Below the pieces are notes generated by a model. That model searched no databases. It had not been told where the DNA came from and worked only from the letters and a program-made list of their open reading frames with translations. Shown here piece by piece: positions 44,121 through 52,008 of a DNA stretch of 64,000 nt. Location: positions 310,001 through 374,000 of the forward strand of contig NZ_FOVW01000005.1 of the NCBI RefSeq assembly GCF_900115305.1, read 5' to 3'. Numbering within the stretch: position 1 is the first letter of the stretch; the number at the start of each line of letters is the position of its first letter. The translations under genes and the position numbers were made by a program. This stretch comes from Algoriphagus ornithinivorans. Its GTDB lineage: Bacteria; Bacteroidota; Bacteroidia; Cytophagales; Cyclobacteriaceae.

Positions 44121-44159
44121 AAAAGGAAGAAGGGGTTTGCAAGGTCCTTTCTTCCTTTT
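44121..44159 (+). terminator. Hairpin between lipoprotein and TonB receptor genes
   Basis: AAAAGGAAGAA pairs perfectly with TTCTTCCTTTT across a 17-base loop. It is followed by CCAAAAAG rather than a T-tract, so it may be a weak terminator, attenuator or mRNA-stability element within an operon. Confidence 0.5.
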
Positions 44160-44188
44160 CCAAAAAGTATTCAATTACAAATTGCTGT

Positions 44189-47092
44189 ATGAAAAATAAA
44201 TCTAAAAATCTCTTCACCAAGAAAACGGTGATCTTGATTATCCTGGTTTTAACTCAGATAATTGCTGGCTTTGCATTCGCGCAAAAAGGCACTATCCGAG
44301 GAGCCATTTATGAGCAGGCTACCGGCGAACCATTGTTCGGTGTTTCTGTACTTGTAAAGGAAACTGGAACTGGTGCAATTACTGATTTTGATGGAAAATT
44401 CGAAATTCAAGTAGAGCCAGGTTCTTACTCTCTTCAGATTTCATATATCTCCTATGCAACAGTTCAACTTACTGAAGTAGAAGTAAAGGCTGGAGATGTA
44501 AATGTTTTGAATGATATCTTGATGGCAGATGAAGCTTCTGAATTAGAGACTGTAACTATCGCAGCTACCGCAATCAGAACTACAGAATCTGCTTTGATGT
44601 CTGTGAAAAGAAATGCAGCCAATCTAATGGATGGTATTTCTGCAAGCTCTTTCCGTCAAATTGGTGATGGTGATGCAGCTTCTGCTGTGAAAAGAGTTAC
44701 CGGTGTTTCTATTGAAGGAGGAAAATACATCTACGTAAGAGGTTTGGGTGACAGATATACCAAAACTGTATTGAACGGTGTAGATATCCCTGGTTTGGAT
44801 CCGGATAGAAACTCTATCCAAATGGATATCTTCCCAACGAATGTCATTGACAATATCATTGTATCGAAATCATTCACAGCAGAACTTCCAGCTGATTTCA
44901 CAGGTGGGGTAGTGGATATTGAGACGAAAGATTTTCCTGAGGAAAAAAATATGCGATTGAGCCTGAGTGGTGGCTTGACTCCTTCTATGCACTTTAATTC
45001 AAGCTATTTGAAGTATGACGGTGGTCAGACAGACTGGTTGGGATTCGATGACGGAACAAGAGCAATTCCTACAGGTGGAAGAACAAATATTCCTCAATAT
45101 GGTCAGGCAGTAGGAAATCCTAACGGTCCAAGAGGAATGGAGTACCAGGAGATTTTGGGAAGCTTCAACAAAACCTTAGGCGGATATAGAACCAATAGCT
45201 TGATGGACATGGGAGTAAGCTTCTCCCTTGGAAATCAAATTGCTAGAACAAAAGCGACTTGGGGTTATAACTTCGCATTGACTTACAAGAATGAAACTGA
45301 GTTTTATCAGGATGCGGAATTTAATCTTTATGGAAAGCCAAGACTTTCTTCTGATACTGAATTAGAGGCCTTGGAAAGACAAAAAGGTGACTATGGTGTA
45401 AACAACGTTCTATTGGGAGGACTTGCTGGTATCGCTTTGAAAACGGATAATTCTAAGTATAAATTGAATATCATGCACCTTCAAAATGGTGAATCCAAAG
45501 CTGGTGAATTTGATTTCGTCAATACTAACCTTGGAGCAAACTTTGAAGCGAAGCAATATAACTTGGAGTATAGCCAAAGAGGACTTACCAGTGTTTTATT
45601 GGGAGGTACACACTTCTTCAACGCTAGAGATTGGGAAGTAAACTGGAAATTGGCTCCTACAAGATCTACTATTGAGGATCCAGATATCAGATTTACAAGA
45701 TTCAGAGTTCCTACCAATACTATTTCTACTGAAGTAGGTTTACCTGCAAGAATCTGGAGAAATTTGGAAGAATACAGTGTAGTTGGTAAAGTCGATGTAG
45801 CTAAATCTCTTTCTTTATTCCAAAGAGAGTCAAAAGTGAAATTTGGATCTAACTATGTATTCAAATACCGTGACTTCAACATCCAAAGCTTCCAATTTGC
45901 TACTGGAGACGCAAGCTTCACAGGTGATCCAAATGAGATCTTATCTGAAGAGAACCTATTCTCTGCTTCTTATAGAAATGGAGTAAGATACAATGCTGAC
46001 TTTATTCCTATCAATCCAAACGAATATCAGTCTATCGCTACCAATGTAGCTGGTTATGCATCCGTTGAAGCGAAACCAGCTGATAAATTGAAAGCTATTG
46101 TAGGTTTGAGAGTAGAGAAGTACAACCAGTACTACACTGGTACCAACCAAACTGGTACAATCAACTTTGATTTGGTGACTATGTTGGATGATATTGATTT
46201 CTTCCCAACAGTGAACTTGATCTACAACTTGAAAGACAATCAGAATTTAAGACTTTCTGCTTCTAGAACTATCGCAAGACCTTCTTTCAAAGAATTGTCT
46301 TACGCCGAGATTTTAGATCCAATTACCGGTAGAACTTTCATCGGTGGTTTGTACCCTGAGACTACGAATGGTGGCACAGAGGTGCTTTGGGATGGAAACT
46401 TAGTTTCTACAAGAATCAACAACTTTGATATTAGATGGGAAGCATTCCAGGAAAGAGGTCAAATGTTCTCTGTAAGTGCATTCTACAAAACCTTTGACAG
46501 ACCTATCGAAATGGTGCAGTTCCTTGCTGACCCAGGTACTTTCCAACCAAGAAACGTAGGAAACGGTACAGTAGCAGGTTTGGAATTCGAATTCAGAAAG
46601 TCTTTGGCATTTATCTCTCCTGCTTTGGAGAAATTTAATTGGAATACAAACGTAACTGTAACCGAATCTCAAATTAAAATGTCTGAATCTGAATTCAGAT
46701 CCAGATCATTGACTGCAAGAGAAGGAGAAGTAGTGGAAGATACCAGAGATATGGCAGGACAAGCTCCTTACATTATCAATACAGGTTTAGCATTCCAAGA
46801 TTATAACAAAGGTTGGGAAGCTGGTGTATTCTACAACGTGCAAGGTTCTACTTTGAACTATGTAGGTTTTGGAAACAGAACAGACACTTACACAGTACCT
46901 TTCCATAGCTTAAACTTGAATATCAATAAGTCATTTGGAGCTGATGAGAGAATCCAGGTAGGATTTGGAGTTCAGAATATCCTAAATGATAAAAGAGAAA
47001 TGGTGTTTAGATCTTTCGCAGCGCAAGATCAGATCTTTACTAGCCTTGCACCAGGCTTGAGAATGAACTTTAAAGTAGCATTTTCTTTCTAA
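44189..47092 (+). CDS. TonB-dependent receptor with carboxypeptidase-regulatory-like N-terminus
   Basis: The 967-residue receptor has a long signal region (residues 1-32, ending FAFAQ) and a regulatory-like domain (GTIRGAIYEQATGEPLFGVS). Its plug carries RVTGVSIEGGKYIYVRGLGD and RYTKTVLNGVDIPGLDPDRN, and the barrel ends NFKVAFSF. It is not of SusC type and has no SusD partner. Its upstream partner is the beta-helix lipoprotein. The RGLGDRYTKTVLNG plug motif marks a distinct Bacteroidota receptor group; its substrate is unknown. It is followed by a strong terminator. Confidence 0.93.
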   Translation: MKNKSKNLFTKKTVILIILVLTQIIAGFAFAQKGTIRGAIYEQATGEPLFGVSVLVKETGTGAITDFDGKFEIQVEPGSYSLQISYISYATVQLTEVEVKAGDVNVLNDILMADEASELETVTIAATAIRTTESALMSVKRNAANLMDGISASSFRQIGDGDAASAVKRVTGVSIEGGKYIYVRGLGDRYTKTVLNGVDIPGLDPDRNSIQMDIFPTNVIDNIIVSKSFTAELPADFTGGVVDIETKDFPEEKNMRLSLSGGLTPSMHFNSSYLKYDGGQTDWLGFDDGTRAIPTGGRTNIPQYGQAVGNPNGPRGMEYQEILGSFNKTLGGYRTNSLMDMGVSFSLGNQIARTKATWGYNFALTYKNETEFYQDAEFNLYGKPRLSSDTELEALERQKGDYGVNNVLLGGLAGIALKTDNSKYKLNIMHLQNGESKAGEFDFVNTNLGANFEAKQYNLEYSQRGLTSVLLGGTHFFNARDWEVNWKLAPTRSTIEDPDIRFTRFRVPTNTISTEVGLPARIWRNLEEYSVVGKVDVAKSLSLFQRESKVKFGSNYVFKYRDFNIQSFQFATGDASFTGDPNEILSEENLFSASYRNGVRYNADFIPINPNEYQSIATNVAGYASVEAKPADKLKAIVGLRVEKYNQYYTGTNQTGTINFDLVTMLDDIDFFPTVNLIYNLKDNQNLRLSASRTIARPSFKELSYAEILDPITGRTFIGGLYPETTNGGTEVLWDGNLVSTRINNFDIRWEAFQERGQMFSVSAFYKTFDRPIEMVQFLADPGTFQPRNVGNGTVAGLEFEFRKSLAFISPALEKFNWNTNVTVTESQIKMSESEFRSRSLTAREGEVVEDTRDMAGQAPYIINTGLAFQDYNKGWEAGVFYNVQGSTLNYVGFGNRTDTYTVPFHSLNLNINKSFGADERIQVGFGVQNILNDKREMVFRSFAAQDQIFTSLAPGLRMNFKVAFSF

Positions 47093-47112
47093 GGATTAAT
47101 TACCACAATGAA

Positions 47113-47151
47113 AAAGGCTTCCAAAGAGATTTGGAAGCCTTTATTTTTTTT
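47113..47151 (+). terminator. Intrinsic terminator after the TonB receptor
   Basis: A 13-bp perfect stem (AAAGGCTTCCAAA with TTTGGAAGCCTTT) and a GAGA loop are followed by ATTTTTTTT. It lies between convergent genes. Confidence 0.92.
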
Positions 47152-47160
47152 GTGATGAAA

Positions 47161-47646
47161 TTAAGTTAATCGATGAATTATATCCTTTTCTTCCGGATAA
47201 AGTGCCAAAAGGCTTTCTGTGGAAAACAGCTCAAAGTCTTCAAAATCAAAACCCGGTGATACTACGCAGGATACCAGCGCATAAGAATCCGGCGAATCAA
47301 CACTGCTTCCAAAGATTGTTTTTGCCTGAACCAGTCTCTGAGGCTGGCATTTTCCTTCGCCTACTGGACCTAAAGCCATTAATTGATGCCCTTCTTCCGA
47401 AAGTGTATGAACAGAAAGTGGGCTCCCCTCATGCCAAAACCACAGTTCATCACTTTGAATTCTATGGAATCGGGAGATGTTTTCTGAAGTCAGTAAGAAA
47501 TATATGGACGTGCTTAAATTCCTTTTCCCTTTATCAGTCTCAATGGATTCAGTAGATCTATATATTTCCTTATAAAAACCACCTTCAGGGTGCGCTTGCA
47601 TCTGAAGACTTTTCACTAAGAATCCTACTCTTTCCTGAGTATTCAT
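47161..47646 (-). CDS. DUF985 cupin family protein
   Basis: The 161-residue protein is a single small cupin of the DUF985 (YML079w-like) family. The marks are LQMQAHPEGGFYKEIYRS (about residues 14-31), STSIYFLLTSENISRFHRIQ (about 45-64), SDELWFWHEGSPLSVH and GAPVGEGK-like GPVGEGKCQPQR, ending CVVSPGFDFEDFEL. The function of the family is unknown; the fold suggests small-ligand or sugar binding. Its ATG directly abuts the stop of wecB, so the two genes form one operon. Confidence 0.88.
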   Translation of the reverse strand: MNTQERVGFLVKSLQMQAHPEGGFYKEIYRSTESIETDKGKRNLSTSIYFLLTSENISRFHRIQSDELWFWHEGSPLSVHTLSEEGHQLMALGPVGEGKCQPQRLVQAKTIFGSSVDSPDSYALVSCVVSPGFDFEDFELFSTESLLALYPEEKDIIHRLT

Positions 47647-48741
47647 TTATTGATAGGTTTCCATCAAAATTGAGACAATTCTATCCGCTGTTTTTCCATC
47701 CCACATCGGAATTCCCTGATATTGCTTCCAGTCCCCATTCATGATTTTTTCCAGATATGGTCGAAGTTTGGCAGGATCTGTACCCACCAATTCGTTGGTG
47801 CCCAAATGAATAGTTTCTGCTCTTTCAGTATTATCTCTTAAAGTAACGCAAGGCACATTCATAACAGAAGCCTCTTCTGTAATGCCTCCGGAATCGGTAA
47901 TGACACCTTTTGCATTTTTTACCAAATAATTAAATTCCAAATAACCCAAAGGCTCACACATGTGAAGATTAGGTGCGTCAATGCCTATTGCTTGAAGGTT
48001 TTTGGCTGTTCTTGGGTGAACAGGGAATATGATTGGCAAGCCTTGAGTTCCTTCCAAAATAGCATCGATCATGGCCTTAAGCTTTTGCTCCTGATCCACA
48101 TTGGCAGGTCTATGCATGGTCATTACGAAGTATTTTTCCTTTTCCAGCCCATCAAATATAGCTCCTTCGGGCTTTTGGAATCTTGGCATCTGGGCTATTA
48201 GCGTATCTATCATGGTATTTCCCACAAAGTGAATTTTACTTTCGGGGAAACCACTTTTTCTAAGATTCTCATTAGCTATTTCTGAGGTGGTAAAAAAGTG
48301 GTCAGTGATAGAATCTGTGACCATTCTATTGATTTCCTCGGGCATACTTAAATCGCCTGAGCGAATTCCGCCCTCCACATGAGCTACATCAATACAAAGT
48401 TTTTTAGCTGCGATAGAGCAGGCCAAGGTGCTGGTGACATCTCCCACGACAATTACCAAATCAGTGGGGTTTTCCATCAATTCTTTTTCAAAAGCCACCA
48501 TGATAGAGGCTGTTTGCTCTGCCTGAGTTCCGCCTCCGCCTCCCAGATTTGCATTGGGCTCTGGAATGTTTAATTGCTCAAAAAAGTCCCCTGACATTTT
48601 TTTATCATAGTGCTGACCTGTGTGAACCAATCGAAATTTTAGGTTTTTCCCATTCTTTTGCTGTTTTTGAATAGCATGAATAATGGGAGCAATTTTCATG
48701 AAATTAGGCCGTGCACCAGCGACAATAGTAAAAGTTGGCAT
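47647..48741 (-). CDS. wecB: UDP-N-acetylglucosamine 2-epimerase, non-hydrolysing
   Basis: The 364-residue enzyme interconverts UDP-GlcNAc and UDP-ManNAc for surface polysaccharide synthesis. The family markers are the N-terminal VAGARPNFMKIAPIIHA, VHTGQHYDKKMSGDFFEQL, VVGDVTSTLACSIAAKKLCI and HVEGGIRSGDLSMPEEINR. The C-terminal half has VHPRTAKNL, DSGGITEEASVMNVPCVTLR and DNTERAET. All of these are in place. It is first in a two-gene operon with the DUF985 cupin, and a promoter-like element lies 20 bases before the start. Capsule-type genes lie just upstream on the other strand. Confidence 0.95.
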   Translation of the reverse strand: MPTFTIVAGARPNFMKIAPIIHAIQKQQKNGKNLKFRLVHTGQHYDKKMSGDFFEQLNIPEPNANLGGGGGTQAEQTASIMVAFEKELMENPTDLVIVVGDVTSTLACSIAAKKLCIDVAHVEGGIRSGDLSMPEEINRMVTDSITDHFFTTSEIANENLRKSGFPESKIHFVGNTMIDTLIAQMPRFQKPEGAIFDGLEKEKYFVMTMHRPANVDQEQKLKAMIDAILEGTQGLPIIFPVHPRTAKNLQAIGIDAPNLHMCEPLGYLEFNYLVKNAKGVITDSGGITEEASVMNVPCVTLRDNTERAETIHLGTNELVGTDPAKLRPYLEKIMNGDWKQYQGIPMWDGKTADRIVSILMETYQ

Positions 48742-48761
48742 AATATAACTTTGGTTTGGGG

Positions 48762-48769
48762 CAAAAATA
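48762..48769 (-). promoter_or_regulatory. TATTTTTG -7 element of wecB
   Basis: The plus strand CAAAAATA reads TATTTTTG on the minus strand, 20 bases before the wecB ATG at 48741. I found no TTG at the -33 spacing. Confidence 0.5.
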
Positions 48770-48871
48770 AGAAATCATCACTCAGTTCTATGATATTTAG
48801 GTACTTTTCCAGTCTTCTAATTGGCTGCTTTTTTGTTTCTTTGTAGCTAGAATTTTATCAGATTCGGACTT

Positions 48872-49537
48872 ATGAATATTTGGACCTGGAAGCGGGGTAG
48901 AAAATTGCTTTCTTTTTTAATACTAACTTTTGCCATAAGCGCCTGCACAGATACCTTGGAATCATCGGTAGTCGTTTATGATAATGATTTTTCCACTCTG
49001 GATTTAAAAGGTTTTGAAAATGGAAGGCTGTTTATTTTCCAAAATGATACGATAGCGGGTCATTACCACAATGAGGAAGTCTCAGTAAAATTGGAGAATC
49101 TTCCCTCACACAATATGTTGAAAATCACCACAGAAATCCTAATTCATGACAGTTGGGATGGAAATGCTGATGATGGACTGTCGGGGCCGGATTATTGGTT
49201 TTTTGGAATTGACGATGAAGAAATATTCAGAACAACCTTTTCCAACTCCCCCTGTGAATCGACTTACTGCCTTTACCAGTCATTTCCGAATTCATATTTT
49301 CGGCAGAATGTCCCCAAATCTGGTAGTACTCGAACCAATATGCCTGGGTTATGCATATTTGGTGCATTCCCTAATTACACCAGTAGATATACTGTTTCCA
49401 AAATCATTAGACATCAAAGTTCAGATGTGAAGATTTTTTGGAATTCTGAATTACGCCAAGATAATAGTCCGGACCCTAAGTGTGATGAGTCTTGGTCCTT
49501 GGCAAAAATTACCGTTGAAGCATTGATTGTTAATTAA
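48872..49537 (+). CDS. Putative lipoprotein, 221 aa
   Basis: No named family. The signal contains a basic start and a lipobox FAISAC (Cys25), giving TDTLESSVVVYDNDFST. The mature protein has a beta-sandwich-like pattern with paired strands: RLFIFQNDTIAGHYHNEEVS, LKITTEILIHDSWDGNADDG LSGPDYWFFGIDDEEIF in two runs, plus several Cys (SPCESTYCL, then C in GLCIFG). This could be a carbohydrate-binding or lectin-like fold, by resemblance only. It ends one base before the Wzi-type gene start, so the pair is coupled. Confidence 0.65.
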   Translation: MNIWTWKRGRKLLSFLILTFAISACTDTLESSVVVYDNDFSTLDLKGFENGRLFIFQNDTIAGHYHNEEVSVKLENLPSHNMLKITTEILIHDSWDGNADDGLSGPDYWFFGIDDEEIFRTTFSNSPCESTYCLYQSFPNSYFRQNVPKSGSTRTNMPGLCIFGAFPNYTSRYTVSKIIRHQSSDVKIFWNSELRQDNSPDPKCDESWSLAKITVEALIVN

Positions 49538-49538
49538 T

Positions 49539-51239
49539 ATGGGGTACAAAAACACATTCAAACAGTCATTGATTTTGGTTTTTTTTGCGATTAGCTTTTA
49601 TCCAGCTTTTTCGCAAACCATCCCAATTGGTACTCCCTTATTAGATGAGTATTTGAGAAGAGCTCAACTCTTGGGAAAAGTTGATTCATCTTCCAGTTGG
49701 ATGATTCGTCCATTATATCCTACCGAAGCTTTTGGAGTTAAGGATGGATTTGATTTGGATAGTTCGGTAGTGGATTATGACCAAAGTCGAACGCATAGAA
49801 GATTTGGCCCGGAAGAAAAAGGTAAGTTTCTATTGCTTCCTGCTTCTTATCGAATGCAGTATAACTCTACTTATGCATTTGGAACCAATGATGGAGCTTT
49901 TATACCCAATAGAGGTTTACAGCACTTACTCAGTATAGGGACCTATTTAGAATATGGGGGACTTTCACTGCAGCTTCAACCCGAGCTTTTGCTCGCGCAA
50001 AACAAAGATTACATAGGTTTCCCGATCGAGCATCAGGCCACCATCCTATTTTATTATGAATACATGAATAGGATAGAAATGCCTGAGCGATTTGGGACTG
50101 GTTCTTACAATAAATTCTTTTTGGGGCAGTCTAGCTTGAGGTATAATTATAAAGAATATTCGATTGGGGTTTCTACTGAAAATTTATGGTGGGGTCCGGG
50201 TCGAAGAAACTCCCTTCTTTTAGGAAATAATGCTCCGGGTTTTCTCCATTTTACTCTTAATACCAGAAAGCCTGTTCAATCCAAAATCGGTTCTTTTGAA
50301 GGACAACTGATTTCCGGGTTTTTGAAATCTACGGATTTTGCACCTCCTCATCCTGATTATTCTATCCAGCAAAATCCAGTTCTCATTCCAAAAAGAGAAA
50401 ATGGAGACCGCTACTTGGGAGGCTTAGTTTTGACTTATCAGCCTAAATGGATTCCTGGTTTATTCTTAGGATATGGCTCTGTGAACCATATGTACAGAGA
50501 AGATATGACAAGCTTTGCAGATGGCTTGCCTGTTTTCAATGGTAGAAAGGGCCCTGAAAATGTCGAAGATCCTATTCGCGACAAGCGGCAACAATTCAGC
50601 TCAGGATTTTTCAGATGGTTGAGTGCCGAAGGCCATTTTGAATTTTATGGTGAATATGGGACTCGTGGAAATAGCTTCAGAACAGGAGATTTTATGATCA
50701 CTCCAGAAAAAGGCAGGGCATTTACCTTTGGGTTTTCCCACTTGATGCCTTTGAAAAAGCAAGGAAGGTATTTCCAGATTAGTTCTGAAATGACTCAAAC
50801 CGGTCAGACTATTCGGGAAGAAATCAGACAACTTCGTACCTGGTACATCCATGATCACGTGCGACATGGATATACTCATCAGGGGCAGGTTTTAGGAGTC
50901 GGAAATGGTCCAGGAAGTAATCAGATTTTTGTGGAATTCGCATGGGTGGATCAAATGAACCGAATCGGATTTCAGATGGAGCGAATTGTCTACAATAATG
51001 ATTTCTACTATTACAGATATGAAGCTTCTAAGGATTTTAGAAATAAATATGTGGATTTAGTGCCTTCCTTAGTGGCAGACTGGAGATTTGGAAATATTCT
51101 GGTCAGTGGCAAATTTCAATATGTCAATACCCTCAATTACAAATGGTTCCTCGAAAACCAGCCGGATCAATATTTTGTCCCTGGTTTTGACAGAAAGAAT
51201 TCCGTGGCACATTTGGGTGTTGCTTATTTATTCAAATAA
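49539..51239 (+). CDS. Capsule assembly Wzi family outer-membrane beta-barrel
   Basis: The 566-residue protein starts at ATG 49539, one base after the lipoprotein stop. A signal peptide ends PAFSQ. A beta-barrel protein follows, with the Wzi-family central motif NLWWGPGRRNSLLLGNNAPG and FLHFTLNTRKPV. Wzi proteins attach or order capsular polysaccharide at the outer membrane. The C-terminal strands end SVAHLGVAYLFK. With the lipoprotein upstream and wecB nearby it suggests a surface polysaccharide locus, though no export genes are in the window. Confidence 0.82.
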   Translation: MGYKNTFKQSLILVFFAISFYPAFSQTIPIGTPLLDEYLRRAQLLGKVDSSSSWMIRPLYPTEAFGVKDGFDLDSSVVDYDQSRTHRRFGPEEKGKFLLLPASYRMQYNSTYAFGTNDGAFIPNRGLQHLLSIGTYLEYGGLSLQLQPELLLAQNKDYIGFPIEHQATILFYYEYMNRIEMPERFGTGSYNKFFLGQSSLRYNYKEYSIGVSTENLWWGPGRRNSLLLGNNAPGFLHFTLNTRKPVQSKIGSFEGQLISGFLKSTDFAPPHPDYSIQQNPVLIPKRENGDRYLGGLVLTYQPKWIPGLFLGYGSVNHMYREDMTSFADGLPVFNGRKGPENVEDPIRDKRQQFSSGFFRWLSAEGHFEFYGEYGTRGNSFRTGDFMITPEKGRAFTFGFSHLMPLKKQGRYFQISSEMTQTGQTIREEIRQLRTWYIHDHVRHGYTHQGQVLGVGNGPGSNQIFVEFAWVDQMNRIGFQMERIVYNNDFYYYRYEASKDFRNKYVDLVPSLVADWRFGNILVSGKFQYVNTLNYKWFLENQPDQYFVPGFDRKNSVAHLGVAYLFK

Positions 51240-51250
51240 TCAAATTTATA

Positions 51251-51766
51251 ATGATAGCTGAAAAAGATAAAGTGGTTTCGATCGCTTACACCTTAAAGGT
51301 AGACGACGGAGAGTCCGGTCAGGAGTTATTTGAAGAGGTAGGAGAAGCTCAAGCATTTCCGTTTTTGTTTGGACATCAAAATGTACTTCCAAAATTGGAG
51401 GAAGTGTTGGCAGGGAAAAAAGCTGGGGATACCTTCTCAGTTTTCATTGACTTTGAAAATGGCTATGGAGACTATGATGAAAATAAAAAAGTCATTATAC
51501 CTAAGGCAAATTTCAAAGAGGACGGGAAAAAGAATAAGGATATTCTCAAAGTCGGAAGAGTAATTCCCATGCAAGATGATAAGGGAAATCAAATGCGGGG
51601 AGAAATCATCAAGGTCGACTACAGAGGAGTTCATATGGATTTTAATCCACCTCTGGCTGGTTATGATTTATACTTTGAGGGAAAGATAGTAGCAATTCGT
51701 GAGGCTGAAAAAGAAGAAATAGAACATGGTCATGTTCATGGCCCAGGAGGCCATCATCATGATTAA
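51251..51766 (+). CDS. slyD: FKBP-type peptidyl-prolyl isomerase, SlyD-like
   Basis: The 171-residue protein has the SlyD arrangement: an FKBP core interrupted by an insert-in-flap domain. Markers are VSIAYTLKVDDGESGQELF, PFLFGHQNVLPKLEEVLAGK, KAGDTFSVFIDFENGYGDYD and, after the insert, FNPPLAGYDLYFEGKIVAIR. The tail HGHVHGPGGHHHD is a short metal-binding end of the type used in nickel handling. It assists protein folding and may carry nickel. It starts 11 bases after the Wzi gene. Confidence 0.92.
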   Translation: MIAEKDKVVSIAYTLKVDDGESGQELFEEVGEAQAFPFLFGHQNVLPKLEEVLAGKKAGDTFSVFIDFENGYGDYDENKKVIIPKANFKEDGKKNKDILKVGRVIPMQDDKGNQMRGEIIKVDYRGVHMDFNPPLAGYDLYFEGKIVAIREAEKEEIEHGHVHGPGGHHHD

Positions 51767-51771
51767 ATGAT

Positions 51772-51799
51772 AAATGCCCTGTCTCAAGATAGGGCATTT
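51772..51799 (+). terminator. Hairpin after slyD
   Basis: AAATGCCCT pairs perfectly with AGGGCATTT around GTCTCAAGAT, five bases past the slyD stop. Only three T residues follow, so termination may be partial. Confidence 0.7.
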
Positions 51800-51805
51800 G
51801 TCGTA

Positions 51806-51836
51806 TTGTATAGATTTAGTTTGCTCTATAAATTTG
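51806..51836 (+). promoter_or_regulatory. Bacteroidota-type promoter in the slyD downstream gap
   Basis: TTG at 51806-51808, a 20-base spacer and TAAATTTG at 51829-51836 match TTG-N19-21-TAnnTTTG. No annotated gene lies downstream on this strand before the terminator at 51976, so it would drive a transcript of about 165 bases. Confidence 0.6.
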
Positions 51837-51857
51837 ATTTTATAACCCACAATCGAA

Positions 51858-51926
51858 ATGGATACAGTCAAAGTTTGGATAGCAAGAATAGCTTTACTCT
51901 TATTTATTTTGGTATTCTTGATGTGA
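51858..51926 (+). CDS. Candidate mini-protein, 22 aa, single hydrophobic helix
   Basis: The frame encodes MDTVKVWIARIALLLFILVF plus LM and a TGA stop. It has Lys and Arg at the N-terminal side and 15 hydrophobic residues, like a single-pass membrane mini-protein. It starts about 15-20 bases after the predicted transcription start of the promoter at 51806-51836 and ends before a strong terminator. There is no clear ribosome binding site. It may instead be a chance frame inside a small RNA. Confidence 0.35.
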   Translation: MDTVKVWIARIALLLFILVFLM

Positions 51927-51975
51927 TTTTTTTAAAGGACTGGAAAGAATCGGGGTGATCGGCAAAAGTCAGCGA

Positions 51976-52008
51976 GGTCTCTTTTCGGGGGAAAGAGACC
52001 ATTTTTTT
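51976..52008 (+). terminator. Strong intrinsic terminator of the micro transcription unit
   Basis: GGTCTCTTT pairs with AAAGAGACC around TCGGGGG, followed by ATTTTTTT on the plus strand. It ends where the convergent gene at 52007 stops. Confidence 0.85.

Noticed and set aside
47202..47555. 117-codon plus-strand frame opposite the cupin gene
   Set aside because: It is antisense to the DUF985 cupin, which has complete family motifs.
51767..51958. 63-codon plus-strand frame starting right after slyD
   Set aside because: It begins inside the slyD terminator hairpin and runs through the promoter; the shorter 22-codon frame placed after the promoter is the better candidate.
51806..52008. Type I toxin-antitoxin pair at the micro transcription unit
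   Set aside because: No promoter on the opposite strand that would make an antisense RNA was found; the hydrophobic frame alone is not enough.
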